Below, one piece after another: positions 1 to 7,016 of a stretch of 34,065 bases of DNA. The notes below the pieces were generated by a model. That model did no database searches. It saw nothing but the letters and a program-made list of their open reading frames with translations, and was not told the DNA's origin. Every line of letters begins with the position of its first letter. The first letter of the stretch is position 1. A program made the position numbers and the translations under genes. The stretch covers positions 1-34,065 of IMG/VR virus record IMGVR_UViG_3300043466_000400. One strand, 5' to 3'. This stretch comes from a virus.

Positions 1-127
1 CTTTTTAACCACGTATAATAAGTGTCCCTTGATATTGTATCCTTTTTATTAAAAGGAAGCCATATATTCAAAAAGAATGCTATTGTAGGTATATGTCTTT
101 CTCTTTGATTAACTATCTTACCTGAGC
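1..127. repeat. Terminal direct repeat, left copy (circular closure)
   Basis: These 127 bases are identical to 33939..34065. The length is typical of a k-mer overlap left when an assembler closes a circular or circularly permuted molecule, so it is more likely an assembly mark than a biological terminal repeat. Joining the ends restores an uninterrupted small terminase gene. Confidence 0.95.
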
Positions 128-218
128 CTGTTGCTACTTCCTTTGTATGGTTTAAACATACATCAATATATTCATCTGCCCAAATAGGTAAATTCTTTAT
201 AAACTCTTCTGATTTCAT
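1..218 (-). CDS. Terminase small subunit, N-terminal part (gene wraps the window ends)
   Basis: Start codon and first 72 codons of the small terminase. The protein begins MKSEEFIKNLPIWADEY and runs in frame across the closed junction into the copy at 33707..34065, giving 149 residues in total. The only in-frame ATG after the upstream stop is at 218. It overlaps the stop of a 12-codon mini-ORF (215..253) as ATGA, so translation may be coupled. Small terminases recognise phage DNA and recruit the large subunit. The assignment rests on position directly before the large terminase and on the general helical, charged make-up of the protein. Confidence 0.8.
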   Translation of the reverse strand, partial: MKSEEFIKNLPIWADEYIDVCLNHTKEVATGSGKIVNQRERHIPTIAFFLNIWLPFNKKDTISRDTYYTWLK

Positions 219-249
219 TTCCAAAAGTATTGCATTTGATATTCATCGT

Positions 250-372
250 TCATCTTCCTTGTCCTTTGTATTGTTTAGTCTGTTTATCCTTTGGCGACTT
301 ACGTTTGAATGGTTTACCTACCTTACGTTTACCAAAGTTTAGTTTGTTGTTTATCTGTTTATCCTTTGCCAT
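250..372 (-). CDS. Small basic protein, 40 aa
   Basis: An ATG at 372 inside the end of the upstream methyltransferase gene opens a 40-codon frame, MAKDKQINNKLNFGKRKVGK and onward, ending at a TGA at 250. Lysine and arginine make up about a third of the residues and no hydrophobic core is visible, so it may bind nucleic acid or be disordered. Its stop overlaps the ATG of a 12-codon mini-ORF (253..215), which in turn overlaps the small terminase start. No family is recognised. The start overlap and tight packing support it as real, but the length leaves doubt. Confidence 0.5.
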   Translation of the reverse strand: MAKDKQINNKLNFGKRKVGKPFKRKSPKDKQTKQYKGQGR

Positions 373-881
373 AGTTTAGTATAATTAGTCGGATAGTTTA
401 ACTCTTGAATTAATGTATAACCTATCTTAGTAAAATATTCAATCCATTCTGATTGTTCCTTTACATTGATATGTCCCCAATCTGCATCCCAATCGGTTTT
501 ATTTGATGTTGAACTAAATAAGATGTAGTTAGGTTTTATTGACTTGAATAATGAGTTTAATTCTTTATCAGTCATGTGTTCTGCTACTTCAATGAAGTTC
601 ATTAAGTCGGTAGTTATTGGCTTGTCTATTATATTTAATTCAGGAAAATTACTTTTAATATAATTCTTATGAGCATCCCAAATCTCATAGGCATAAGTCT
701 CATAACCTGCCTTGCGATATGCTTCGCCATAAACACCAGTACCTGCTCCAAAGTCTAAAACAGTTTTGAAAGGTATGTTTAGTTGGCTAACTGTAGCTTT
801 AGCTAAATCAGTGAATGCTTCATTAGTTGCTGAGATACCCCATTCTAATTCACATTTTAAAAACTCCTCAGGTGTTATCAT
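351..881 (-). CDS. SAM-dependent methyltransferase (class I)
   Basis: 176 residues with the class I SAM-binding motif VLDFGAGTGVYG near residues 41-52, followed by the acidic strand end AYEIWD. The region after it, with FIEVAEHMTD and YILFSSTS, fits the later strands of a Rossmann-fold methyltransferase. The substrate is not evident. It follows a HAD-like gene with a 4-base ATGA overlap and lies in a cargo section that also has a glycosyltransferase, so modification of a glycan or small molecule is possible. It is unrelated to the cytosine methyltransferase at 5806..6906. Confidence 0.75.
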   Translation of the reverse strand: MITPEEFLKCELEWGISATNEAFTDLAKATVSQLNIPFKTVLDFGAGTGVYGEAYRKAGYETYAYEIWDAHKNYIKSNFPELNIIDKPITTDLMNFIEVAEHMTDKELNSLFKSIKPNYILFSSTSNKTDWDADWGHINVKEQSEWIEYFTKIGYTLIQELNYPTNYTKLWQRINR

Positions 882-1210
882 GCGTTAAATAATTTACCGA
901 TAGGTCCTAATGCCTTAACAACATCTGGATTATTATCGTAATGAATATCTATATTTAATGATTTTACTTTAGCTACCTTTGCTTCATTTGAACCTGTAGC
1001 ATATACATTGTGTTCAGGAATACCAACTGCATTAGCAGCACCTAATAAATCCGCTTTGTTTCTCCTTGCTGAAATAATATAACAAGTATCACCATTAGCT
1101 ATTAGTTTCTTAGCTTTTAGCTTACCTGCTTCGGTTGAAATAACCCCATCATAATCAAAAGATACTTTTATTATGGCGAACTTTAATATCTTATTTATTT
1201 TCTCCATCAA
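878..1210 (-). CDS. HAD-superfamily phosphatase-like protein, small
   Basis: 110 residues. The HAD motif I DxDG is seen as FDYDGVIS (Asp19, Asp21), motif II as IISAR, and motif IV as HYDNNPD near residue 92. The protein has no room for a cap domain, like the small HAD proteins with macromolecular or small phosphate substrates found in many phages. The start has two adjacent ATGs, and the frame overlaps the upstream gene by 20 bases and the downstream methyltransferase by 4 bases, so the four cargo genes look like one operon. The substrate is unknown. Confidence 0.7.
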   Translation of the reverse strand: MMEKINKILKFAIIKVSFDYDGVISTEAGKLKAKKLIANGDTCYIISARRNKADLLGAANAVGIPEHNVYATGSNEAKVAKVKSLNIDIHYDNNPDVVKALGPIGKLFNA

Positions 1211-1652
1211 TCTCTTTTAATTTTCTAATTGCCCAGTTTATTCCTGCATCTCCGCCCCAAGCATCCCACATCAAACCACCACAACCCTCTGAATAAGGTA
1301 CATCTTTATGTTGTTGATGTCTCTTAAACGATGCCATCCTTGCTATTGTATCTCTACTTATTGGTTCACGTTTAGCTAATTGATTTGCTCTTGCCTTTCC
1401 TGTAGCTTCGCCACAACTTCCCCATCCATGTTTATCAACCCAAGCTAAAGCACGTTTAGCGTTATTAGTTGCTCCCTCCGGATAATCAGTATAAGAATCA
1501 GCATATTTGCTAATCTTAGCCATCTTTGCTTCGGACCATTTAGATTGACAAATAGCATATCTTTGTTCGGTATCATATTCCTGCATATCAGGAAAACCCA
1601 TACATCGAGATATAAACTCAGGCTTTGATTCTTTTGCGGATGGTGTAGGCAT
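1191..1652 (-). CDS. Conserved phage protein of unknown function, 153 aa
   Basis: The N-terminal part (MPTPSAKESKPEFISRCM, then a segment with Cys35) resembles a short module seen in phage structural or protease polyproteins. The C-terminal part, with YADSYTDYPEGATNNAKRAL, SCGEATGKARANQLA and CGGLMWDAWGGDAGINWAIRK, resembles a domain I recall from the C-termini of phage prohead proteases and other head proteins. Here the two stand alone without a protease domain. Function is unknown. It starts 4 bases after the TGTAATTTAATA motif, which is otherwise found before virion genes, so it could be a virion component. Confidence 0.65.
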   Translation of the reverse strand: MPTPSAKESKPEFISRCMGFPDMQEYDTEQRYAICQSKWSEAKMAKISKYADSYTDYPEGATNNAKRALAWVDKHGWGSCGEATGKARANQLAKREPISRDTIARMASFKRHQQHKDVPYSEGCGGLMWDAWGGDAGINWAIRKLKEIDGENK

Positions 1653-1656
1653 ATAA

Positions 1657-1668
1657 TATTAAATTACA
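1657..1668 (-). promoter_or_regulatory. TGTAATTTAATA start-site motif, copy 1
   Basis: Exact 12-mer on the minus strand, ending 4 bases before the ATG at 1652. It covers the last codons and stop of the glycosyltransferase gene. It is identical to copies at 21891, 24114, 24755 and 32337. This copy is the only one not before an evident virion gene. Confidence 0.4.
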
Positions 1669-2792
1669 AAATTTTTATAAATTTCGTACCTTTTTTCTGA
1701 AAGCAAATCTAATGAATATTTTTTAACATCCTCCTTTAATTGTTGAGCCTTATCAGTAACTATTGATGGATTGTTTAAAATATATCTTTGCCATTCAAAG
1801 AAGTTTTTTTCAGAAAGTAAGAAAGAGTTTTGTTTATTAGCTACTAACGTATAAGGTTTGACATTTGAAACCATTGCAGCGCAATCTTTGAAACCTGCTT
1901 CAATTAGTTTAAGTTCTGATTTACAAGAGTTAAACTCATTATCCTGCAAAGGAATAACTGAGATGTCTATGTGGTTGTAAACCTCCGGAAAATCAAACAC
2001 ATCCATCGCTTCTATTCTCCGGTATGGTTTGTTTATTTCTTTAGGAGTGATAAGTCGTTTCAGTTGGTCACAATAGATAGGCTCGTATTTCTCTAATGTC
2101 TTTAAGCTATCTGTAAGCATTCGCTCATAACCGATGTATATAGATTCCTGATTAGGCTCAGCATTAAAGCCAGTTAGAATGATTTGCCCTTTAGAATAGA
2201 ACTTAACATCGTATAATGATTGAGCTACTTTGTCGGATATTAAACCAATATCGTGAATATGAGTAACACCTTGAGTAAACGCAAATCTAATGCGTTTAGC
2301 TTCTGACTTGTTAGGCTTCCAAACTTCATCGTGAGTATCAATACCATTCTCAATAATATAAACATTCGGATTTATTTCTTTAACCTTGTCAGCTAAATAA
2401 GGAGTTGTGCAAGTAACGAAGTGAGCAACTTTTATTGAATCAATGATTAGTTTAGGTATTTGATGTTGAATATAATGCGGATATAAGATGTGATTATCCG
2501 GTAAAAACCAATAATCATCTTCGTCTAATCCAAACTTAATTCCTAACTTGTTTAATCTTTGAGCGGTATGTTCAGGATTATCAATGTGCCTACAGAATAA
2601 CACCAGGTTAAATTCCTGTAAGAAACTATCCTCAACTGCATCGTTAAACATAGGTATCTCAGTAAACTCAATATCTTCATAAAGCCTATGTAGTACAATG
2701 TTTGGTTTCAGCATCCGATAGTAAGATACAGCATTGTATTTCCTATCGCCATGTTCATTTAATTGAAAATTATGGACAAGTAGTATTTTCAT
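1659..2792 (-). CDS. Glycosyltransferase (GT4-like)
   Basis: 377 residues with a two-domain GT-B pattern. The N-terminal half contains KILLVHNFQ at the start and VTCTTPYLADKV with YIIENGID, the usual link region. The C-terminal half has ISVIPLQDNEFNSCKSELKL followed by EAG, the acceptor/nucleotide-sugar binding signature of GT4-type enzymes. It probably transfers a sugar to a virion protein, DNA base or host surface glycan; the sequence does not say which. It follows a tRNA-like element with no gene between and precedes the small HAD and methyltransferase genes. Confidence 0.75.
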   Translation of the reverse strand: MKILLVHNFQLNEHGDRKYNAVSYYRMLKPNIVLHRLYEDIEFTEIPMFNDAVEDSFLQEFNLVLFCRHIDNPEHTAQRLNKLGIKFGLDEDDYWFLPDNHILYPHYIQHQIPKLIIDSIKVAHFVTCTTPYLADKVKEINPNVYIIENGIDTHDEVWKPNKSEAKRIRFAFTQGVTHIHDIGLISDKVAQSLYDVKFYSKGQIILTGFNAEPNQESIYIGYERMLTDSLKTLEKYEPIYCDQLKRLITPKEINKPYRRIEAMDVFDFPEVYNHIDISVIPLQDNEFNSCKSELKLIEAGFKDCAAMVSNVKPYTLVANKQNSFLLSEKNFFEWQRYILNNPSIVTDKAQQLKEDVKKYSLDLLSEKRYEIYKNFVI

Positions 2793-2808
2793 GTTCAGTT
2801 TGTTTTAG

Positions 2809-2891
2809 TAGTCAAGGCAGGATTCAAACCTGCATCTCCTTAAGGAATGTTCTACTTATTATAGATTTTAACCTATTTACACCACTTGACT
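2809..2891 (-). tRNA. tRNA-like element, class II shape, anticodon not assigned
   Basis: On the minus strand the ends AGTCAAG and CTTGACT form a perfect 7-bp acceptor stem (8 bp if one flanking base is added). A perfect 5-bp T-arm GCAGG/CCTGC encloses TTTGAAT. The D-loop has the GG plus TTAA pattern of class II tRNAs, and TCC-TTAA-GGA could be an extra arm. The D stem is poor (GTG against AAT), and the best anticodon stem is only TCTA/TAGA around TAATAAG, which lacks U33. No CCA is encoded. It may be a decayed or unorthodox tRNA. Confidence 0.5.
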
Positions 2892-2894
2892 ATA

Positions 2895-3161
2895 TTATTT
2901 ACGTTTCTTATGTTTAGGGAATTGATGTTGAGTAGTTTCAGCCTTAGGCATATTAGCTAATCTTATTCTATTACAATCCATAAGCATTGCCATGCCACAA
3001 CCTGAGCAGTCGTTTCTGTATGTTGGATTGAATACTTTGTATGCGCCTATAATTTCATCCATAATACTTTCACACGCTCTCGGTACATACATCTCCCTAA
3101 TGTATAATTCAAAGAATTGCGAATGTTTAATGAATACTTGTATTGCTTCTTGTTGTGTCAT
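2895..3161 (-). CDS. Hypothetical protein with Cys pairs, 88 aa
   Basis: No family recognised. The middle contains DCSGCGMAMLMDC, three cysteines that with Cys29 could bind a metal. The tail is basic (FPKHKKRK). The start overlaps the stop of the upstream gene by 4 bases, so it belongs to the same transcript. It is the last protein gene before the tRNA-like element, whose acceptor stem begins 3 bases beyond its stop. Confidence 0.65.
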   Translation of the reverse strand: MTQQEAIQVFIKHSQFFELYIREMYVPRACESIMDEIIGAYKVFNPTYRNDCSGCGMAMLMDCNRIRLANMPKAETTQHQFPKHKKRK

Positions 3162-3397
3162 AAATTGTTTATTTCTTGTTTAACTTGTTGCCATTCTGAT
3201 TCTGATTTCTTAGCACCTACTTCTTGTAACCAAAAAAACTCTTCTTTTAATACTTCATCAACTGCTATTAAAGCACATTTTTTGGCTAAACCTTTATTTA
3301 ATGCAATAATAAATAAATTATCTTTTTCATCTGTTGCATTTTCTTGTAATAAAAAATACTTATTATACAACTCTTCTGCCTTTTCTTTTGGTGTCAT
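3158..3397 (-). CDS. Small helical phage protein, paralogue of 11534..11746
   Basis: 79 residues beginning MTPKEKAEELYNKYF, with CALIAVDEVL in the middle and WQQVKQEINNL at the end. The same three blocks appear in the 70-residue protein at 11534..11746 (AKEKSIYLIQKF, CLLICIDEIL, YWKKVKSDIKN). The family is common in Bacteroidota phages as I know them, but has no assigned function. It is predicted all-helical. The ATG shares its first base with the last base of the upstream stop codon. Confidence 0.75.
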   Translation of the reverse strand: MTPKEKAEELYNKYFLLQENATDEKDNLFIIALNKGLAKKCALIAVDEVLKEEFFWLQEVGAKKSESEWQQVKQEINNL

Positions 3398-3648
3398 TAT
3401 GATAATAGTTTATAATAGATTCTTGAAAATATAATTGCGAATAACGAAGTTAGTCCAGCATATAATATAACTAAATGCACCTGATAATAAAGTAAACCAT
3501 AAAACAATGCAACCCAAAATGATAAACACTTGGTGCAATCGAATGGTCTTATTCGTTTGCAATCAAAGAATATAACTATCTGTTGAGGTACTGTAGACAA
3601 TTCAGCAAACCAAAAACTAAATGCTGCTATTAAAATAAATGATACCAT
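3397..3648 (-). CDS. Small membrane protein with Cys motif, 83 aa
   Basis: Two or three hydrophobic segments: residues 1-14 (MVSFILIAAFSFWF), about 42-55 (CLSFWVALFYGLLYY) and about 57-76 (LVILYAGLTSLFAIIFSRIY). Between the first two lies FDCKRIRPFDCTKC, a three-cysteine patch followed by SFW, which resembles small DUF1360-like membrane proteins in which C-x2-C precedes a tryptophan. Role unknown. It overlaps the 49-residue gene upstream by 19 bases. Confidence 0.65.
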   Translation of the reverse strand: MVSFILIAAFSFWFAELSTVPQQIVIFFDCKRIRPFDCTKCLSFWVALFYGLLYYQVHLVILYAGLTSLFAIIFSRIYYKLLS

Positions 3649-3779
3649 TTGCGCTGATTTTTAGTTAATAATTTTACTTGATGTTTATATGCTTCTAATG
3701 TTTGCTCTAATAATTTAATTGTTTCTTTTAAGTCTAAATATTCATCAATGTGAATAGTTACTATTTTTTCATCATTCAT
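3630..3779 (-). CDS. Small hypothetical protein, 49 aa
   Basis: ATG at 3779 opens a 49-codon frame starting MNDEKIVTIHIDEYLDLKET. Heptad-like spacing of Leu and Ile from residue 14 to 40 suggests a single amphipathic helix or short coiled coil. The start overlaps the stop of the sigma-like gene by 8 bases, and the end overlaps the membrane protein gene by 19 bases. It fills what would otherwise be a gap of more than 120 bases in a tightly packed operon, which supports it. No family recognised. Confidence 0.7.
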   Translation of the reverse strand: MNDEKIVTIHIDEYLDLKETIKLLEQTLEAYKHQVKLLTKNQRKWYHLF

Positions 3780-4386
3780 AGACTACGCTATATAATTTAT
3801 TCTTTAATGTTTCTTTATATTCATTACAAGTCTTAATCAATGCACTATATTTAATCCCTGAACTTATTGAAAACTCCCTTGCATTCCGGCATATTGCATA
3901 ACCTTTTATCTCAAGTTCCGCAGGATTACCATTAGAATAATTAAACACTCTTGCCCTATACCTTACATCCATATCTTCTGAGTTACAATCATTTATTATT
4001 ATTTTCTTTGCTTTGATATAAAATGTATCAATTTCATCATGATAAATATTCTCTAAAAACTTAATTTGAGTATTACATTCTTTATTAATCTCATAATATA
4101 TCGGATCATTAAATTCATCTTTATTATAATTAGTAAAGTAATATAGAGGTGATGTAGTTCCTGACTTGTAACTCTTTACTCGTCCTCTATTCCGCCAAAC
4201 ACCTGTAATAACTTTAATAATGTAAAAATCCAAATAGTCATTAATATACGCATCATGTAACTTGTTTTTATCAATTTTAAGAATTTCTAATACTGATTCC
4301 TGCCAAAGGTCCTGCCATAAACTCGGTGTAATTTTCTTACATACATTAATGTATTTTTGATTACTTACTATCGTGTTTATATTCAC
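3772..4386 (-). CDS. Sigma-70-like transcription factor
   Basis: 204 residues from a GTG start. The N-terminal stretch ITPSLWQDLWQESVLEILKI, then YINDYLDFYIIKVITGVWRN, resembles sigma region 2-like segments found in small phage sigma-factor-like proteins (the pattern of helix, LxQE, helix, RN). The C-terminal 50 residues (AICRNAREFSISSGIKYSAL) could be a helix-turn-helix in the place of region 4. If functional it would direct host RNA polymerase to phage promoters, perhaps late genes. It starts 20 bases after the HNH gene stop. The family call is moderate, as no long signature is conserved. Confidence 0.55.
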   Translation of the reverse strand: MNINTIVSNQKYINVCKKITPSLWQDLWQESVLEILKIDKNKLHDAYINDYLDFYIIKVITGVWRNRGRVKSYKSGTTSPLYYFTNYNKDEFNDPIYYEINKECNTQIKFLENIYHDEIDTFYIKAKKIIINDCNSEDMDVRYRARVFNYSNGNPAELEIKGYAICRNAREFSISSGIKYSALIKTCNEYKETLKNKLYSVVYE

Positions 4387-4406
4387 GAGTACAATATTAC
4401 AAAATT

Positions 4407-5204
4407 TTAATTAGTTTCAATAAATTTTTTATAGAAATTCATGTTTTTATGTAATTTTTTATGACAATTAAAACATAAAGTTAATCCATTATCTATATTA
4501 TATCTTAAATCTATATATTTAGAAAATGATTTAATATGATGAGCATGTAAATTTCCACCTATTTGTTTACATTCTTGACAAGTATAATTATCTCTTAAAA
4601 ATACATTTGTTCTCCATTCTTTATATTTATCAGATTGTCTTTCTTTTTTATTTTCATTCATTAATCCACCCTTCCAATTTGGATTATTATTTGATAAAAA
4701 AAATAATTTTTTAAATTTTGTATGACAATTTTTTGAACAAAATTTATTAGAACAATGTTTTTTAATAAATTTTATATTACATATTTTACAAAAACCTATT
4801 TTTTTTATTGATTCTCTATAACAATTAACACAATTTTTAGATTTTATATCTTTAATATTTCCACATTTACATTTTTTTTTAGGATTGTTTAATCCTTTTA
4901 TTTTTTTTAATTCTATATATTTTAAAGTATTTATATGCAATTCTCTTTTTAATCCAGTTTTAGATTTTATAGAACATACAATAGAACAATATTTTCTTTT
5001 ATAATATATATTATTTGGAATAAAATTATTGTTACAAAAATTACAAATTTGATTTTTTGGACCTCCTTTATAATTATTATTTAAAATACCAATTTTATTT
5101 TTTTGATTTAAATTTTGACATTTTTTAGAACAACAAATTCTTTTTTTAAAATGAGATGGCTTTACTTTAAATTCAATTAAACATATTTTACATATTTTAT
5201 ACAT
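4407..5204 (-). CDS. HNH homing-type endonuclease with zinc-finger repeats
   Basis: 265 residues from the ATG at 5204 ([12 protein letters not shown]). An ATG at 5228 in the same frame would lie in the terminator of the leader RNA and is less likely. The N-terminal part has repeated C-x2-C units, including [23 protein letters not shown] matches the NUMOD3 motif of homing endonucleases. The C-terminal HNH domain shows [20 protein letters not shown] and then [14 protein letters not shown]. The gene is richer in A+T than its neighbours, with long Lys/Asn/Ile runs, which suggests transfer. It sits between nuclease and sigma genes without an evident host intron. Confidence 0.85.
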   Translation of the reverse strand: MYKICKICLIEFKVKPSHFKKRICCSKKCQNLNQKNKIGILNNNYKGGPKNQICNFCNNNFIPNNIYYKRKYCSIVCSIKSKTGLKRELHINTLKYIELKKIKGLNNPKKKCKCGNIKDIKSKNCVNCYRESIKKIGFCKICNIKFIKKHCSNKFCSKNCHTKFKKLFFLSNNNPNWKGGLMNENKKERQSDKYKEWRTNVFLRDNYTCQECKQIGGNLHAHHIKSFSKYIDLRYNIDNGLTLCFNCHKKLHKNMNFYKKFIETN

Positions 5205-5307
5205 AAAAAAAATACCAACCCAATGCAAAGGCTTATCCGACTGCTAAGAATTAGCAAAAGGCAATGCAAAGGATTGGATTTTATTAATGTTTTCATATCG
5301 GATAAGC
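5205..5307 (-). ncRNA. Leader RNA 3 with pseudoknot and terminator-like hairpin (upstream of HNH)
   Basis: Predicted minus-strand transcript from about 5307. The 5' segment GCTTATCCGA (5307-5298) is exactly complementary to TCGGATAAGC (5240-5231). Between and around these, CCAATCC (5277-5271) pairs with GGGTTGG (5221-5215) with one G-U pair, followed by TA and eight T (5212-5205). The arms interleave, so this is a pseudoknot. An internal hairpin TGCTAA/TTAGCA and an 11-base direct repeat (5221-5231, 5262-5272) lie inside. The AUG of the HNH gene follows the U8 tract directly. Confidence 0.6.
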
Positions 5308-5311
5308 GATA

Positions 5312-5342
5312 CAAATATAACTATTTATTTTCAATTATCCAA
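5312..5342 (-). promoter_or_regulatory. Bacteroidota-type promoter for leader RNA 3 and HNH gene
   Basis: On the minus strand, TTG (5342-5340), 20-base spacer, TATATTTG (5319-5312). This matches the known consensus TTG-N17-23-TAnnTTTG of the primary Bacteroidota sigma factor. The start is expected about 5 bases downstream, at about 5307, the first base of the long complementary 5' segment. Confidence 0.7.
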
Positions 5343-5809
5343 GTATATTGATGTATAAATTCATCAAAATCTTTAACTATAGTATATATTCCACCAACAT
5401 TCTCAATATCTTTTTGATATTTTTTTTGTGCTTCTGACTGCCTATCTTTACCAATTTTTACTTCAATTTTCCAAGGAATTACAGTTCCTTTAATTGTTTT
5501 TATAATAGCACTAATATCAGCAGTACCATTAGTTCCTGTACCTTTAATATATTGCCCTGAGCCTATTCGTTTCTGAAATCCCATTGAATCAGTTACTATC
5601 TTAGAATTATCAATATACCTACCGGTATTAGATATTCTTTCGGCTTGATATCCATTTGCTTTTACAAAATGTATTATACACTTTGTTAAACCATTAGCAG
5701 TCTTATCTGAGTAAGTCGGCTTAGGTATATATTCCTTAGGCATTCGTGGATATTTAATACATTCCAACTGCCATATAAGGTCCTGTAATACTTTGATTGA
5801 TTGTTTCAT
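5321..5809 (-). CDS. VRR-NUC domain nuclease
   Basis: 162 residues. The second half carries the PD-(D/E)xK core of VRR-NUC proteins: GTADISAI, then WKIEVKIGKDRQSEAQKKYQ, then IENVGGIYTIVKD. The catalytic set is the Asp of TADIS and the Glu and Lys of IEVKIG. VRR-NUC proteins in phages are structure-specific nucleases thought to act on branched DNA in replication or recombination. The start overlaps the methyltransferase stop by 4 bases (ATGA). The next gene downstream has its own promoter within this gene's 3' end. Confidence 0.85.
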   Translation of the reverse strand: MKQSIKVLQDLIWQLECIKYPRMPKEYIPKPTYSDKTANGLTKCIIHFVKANGYQAERISNTGRYIDNSKIVTDSMGFQKRIGSGQYIKGTGTNGTADISAIIKTIKGTVIPWKIEVKIGKDRQSEAQKKYQKDIENVGGIYTIVKDFDEFIHQYTWIIENK

Positions 5810-6906
5810 AATTTTAAATTCTTAATTATTTTATAAAGTACATTAACTACTATTGAATTACCTGCTTGTTTATATGCTTGACTATCTGATACAGGCCAAG
5901 TAAAACTATCAGGAAAGTCCATAAGTCTAAAACATTCACGAGGTGTAAGTCTGCGGATTTTGTAACCATCCCAAAGTTTACGGTCATTATTTTGTGCATG
6001 TCTTGCTTTTAATGTTGGACACTCTTCATGTATTGATTGATTATAAGTATCTAACATCATTGGGTATCCACTTGGTAAATCGTTTTTTTCTATTGTTTGA
6101 TTTAATCTTTTATCATTGTATTCAATTTTAATAATATTATCACTAATATCTAAACTTGAATTTGACTTTGTTATTGTAGTTGCATAATCATTTTCTGTTC
6201 TATAATTTATTTTACCATTATTAAAATTATCACTTCTATTTTCTAAATAACTTATCATCTTTTCACTTAAAAAATACTTATCATCCACATTATCCTCCAG
6301 TACATCCTTTAATATTTTAGTTAATTGCTCTTCAACAGGAAACCTAAAGTTATTGTCTTCATCATCTCTAATACCTATTAAAAAAACTCTTTCTCTATTT
6401 TGTGGTACTCCGTGATGTTTAGCATTTAATACTTTATAATACAAATGATAAGGTACTGCATCCTCATAAGGAAATATAACAGGATTACCATTTATTGATT
6501 TACCACCTAATAAATTAACCCATTCACTAAATGTCTTACCTCCATTATCTGATAACAAACCTTTTACATTCTCAAATATAAAATATCTCGGTTTGTTCTT
6601 TTGTATAAATTCATGGCTATTAAAGAATAAAATACCTCTTTTATCTTCCTTACCTAATCGTTTACCGGCTAATGAGAATGCTTGACAAGGGGGAGATGTC
6701 ATATAAATATCCAATGATTCATTAGGTATTTCCCTATCATAAACATTAGTCGGATAATATTCAGGCTCACCATAATTATGAATAAAAGTCTGCCTTGCAT
6801 ATTTATCCATATCACATGCAAATAGTTCTTTATATTCAATACCTAATCTAATTACTGCTTGGTTAAATGCACCAACACCGCTAAAATCACTTCCTATTTT
6901 TATCAT
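5806..6906 (-). CDS. DNA (cytosine-5) methyltransferase
   Basis: 366 residues with the C5-methyltransferase motifs in order: FSGVGAF (I, residues 8-14), SPPCQAFS with catalytic Cys74 (IV), ENVKG (VI, 112-116), QNRERVFLIG (VIII), RRLTPRECFRLMDFP (IX) and QAGNSIVV (X). The target recognition region lies between VIII and IX. No cognate restriction enzyme is evident beside it, so protection of phage DNA from host restriction is the likely role. The start forms ATGA with the stop of a 37-codon gene. Confidence 0.95.
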   Translation of the reverse strand: MIKIGSDFSGVGAFNQAVIRLGIEYKELFACDMDKYARQTFIHNYGEPEYYPTNVYDREIPNESLDIYMTSPPCQAFSLAGKRLGKEDKRGILFFNSHEFIQKNKPRYFIFENVKGLLSDNGGKTFSEWVNLLGGKSINGNPVIFPYEDAVPYHLYYKVLNAKHHGVPQNRERVFLIGIRDDEDNNFRFPVEEQLTKILKDVLEDNVDDKYFLSEKMISYLENRSDNFNNGKINYRTENDYATTITKSNSSLDISDNIIKIEYNDKRLNQTIEKNDLPSGYPMMLDTYNQSIHEECPTLKARHAQNNDRKLWDGYKIRRLTPRECFRLMDFPDSFTWPVSDSQAYKQAGNSIVVNVLYKIIKNLKL

Positions 6907-7016
6907 ATCTTATAATATTTCTTAAATAATTTCAAAGGCATAGTATTAAAATGACCATTTAACTCATAATCTACAAGAGTTACATCTTGGCTAAAGTATA
7001 TCCGTATTATTTTCAT
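6903..7016 (-). CDS. Small hypothetical protein, 37 aa
   Basis: ATG at 7016, inside the last codons of the primase-helicase gene, opens a frame starting MKIIRIYFSQDVTLVDYELN and ending in KLFKKYYKI. The stop overlaps the methyltransferase ATG as ATGA. It fills the only gap between these two large genes and couples them, which argues that it is translated. It has a mixed beta and basic helical look, with no family recognised. Confidence 0.6.
   Translation of the reverse strand: MKIIRIYFSQDVTLVDYELNGHFNTMPLKLFKKYYKI

Noticed and set aside
2702-3434. Plus-strand ORFs of 60-105 codons around the tRNA-like element and elsewhere on the plus strand.
   Set aside because: They run antisense to well-supported minus-strand genes, have Cys/Ser/Leu-rich shadow composition and no leader or neighbour support.
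5205-5228. An earlier start for the HNH gene at 5228.
   Set aside because: The extra eight residues are encoded in the terminator stem and T run of leader RNA 3. The ATG at 5204 gives a normal zinc-finger start.
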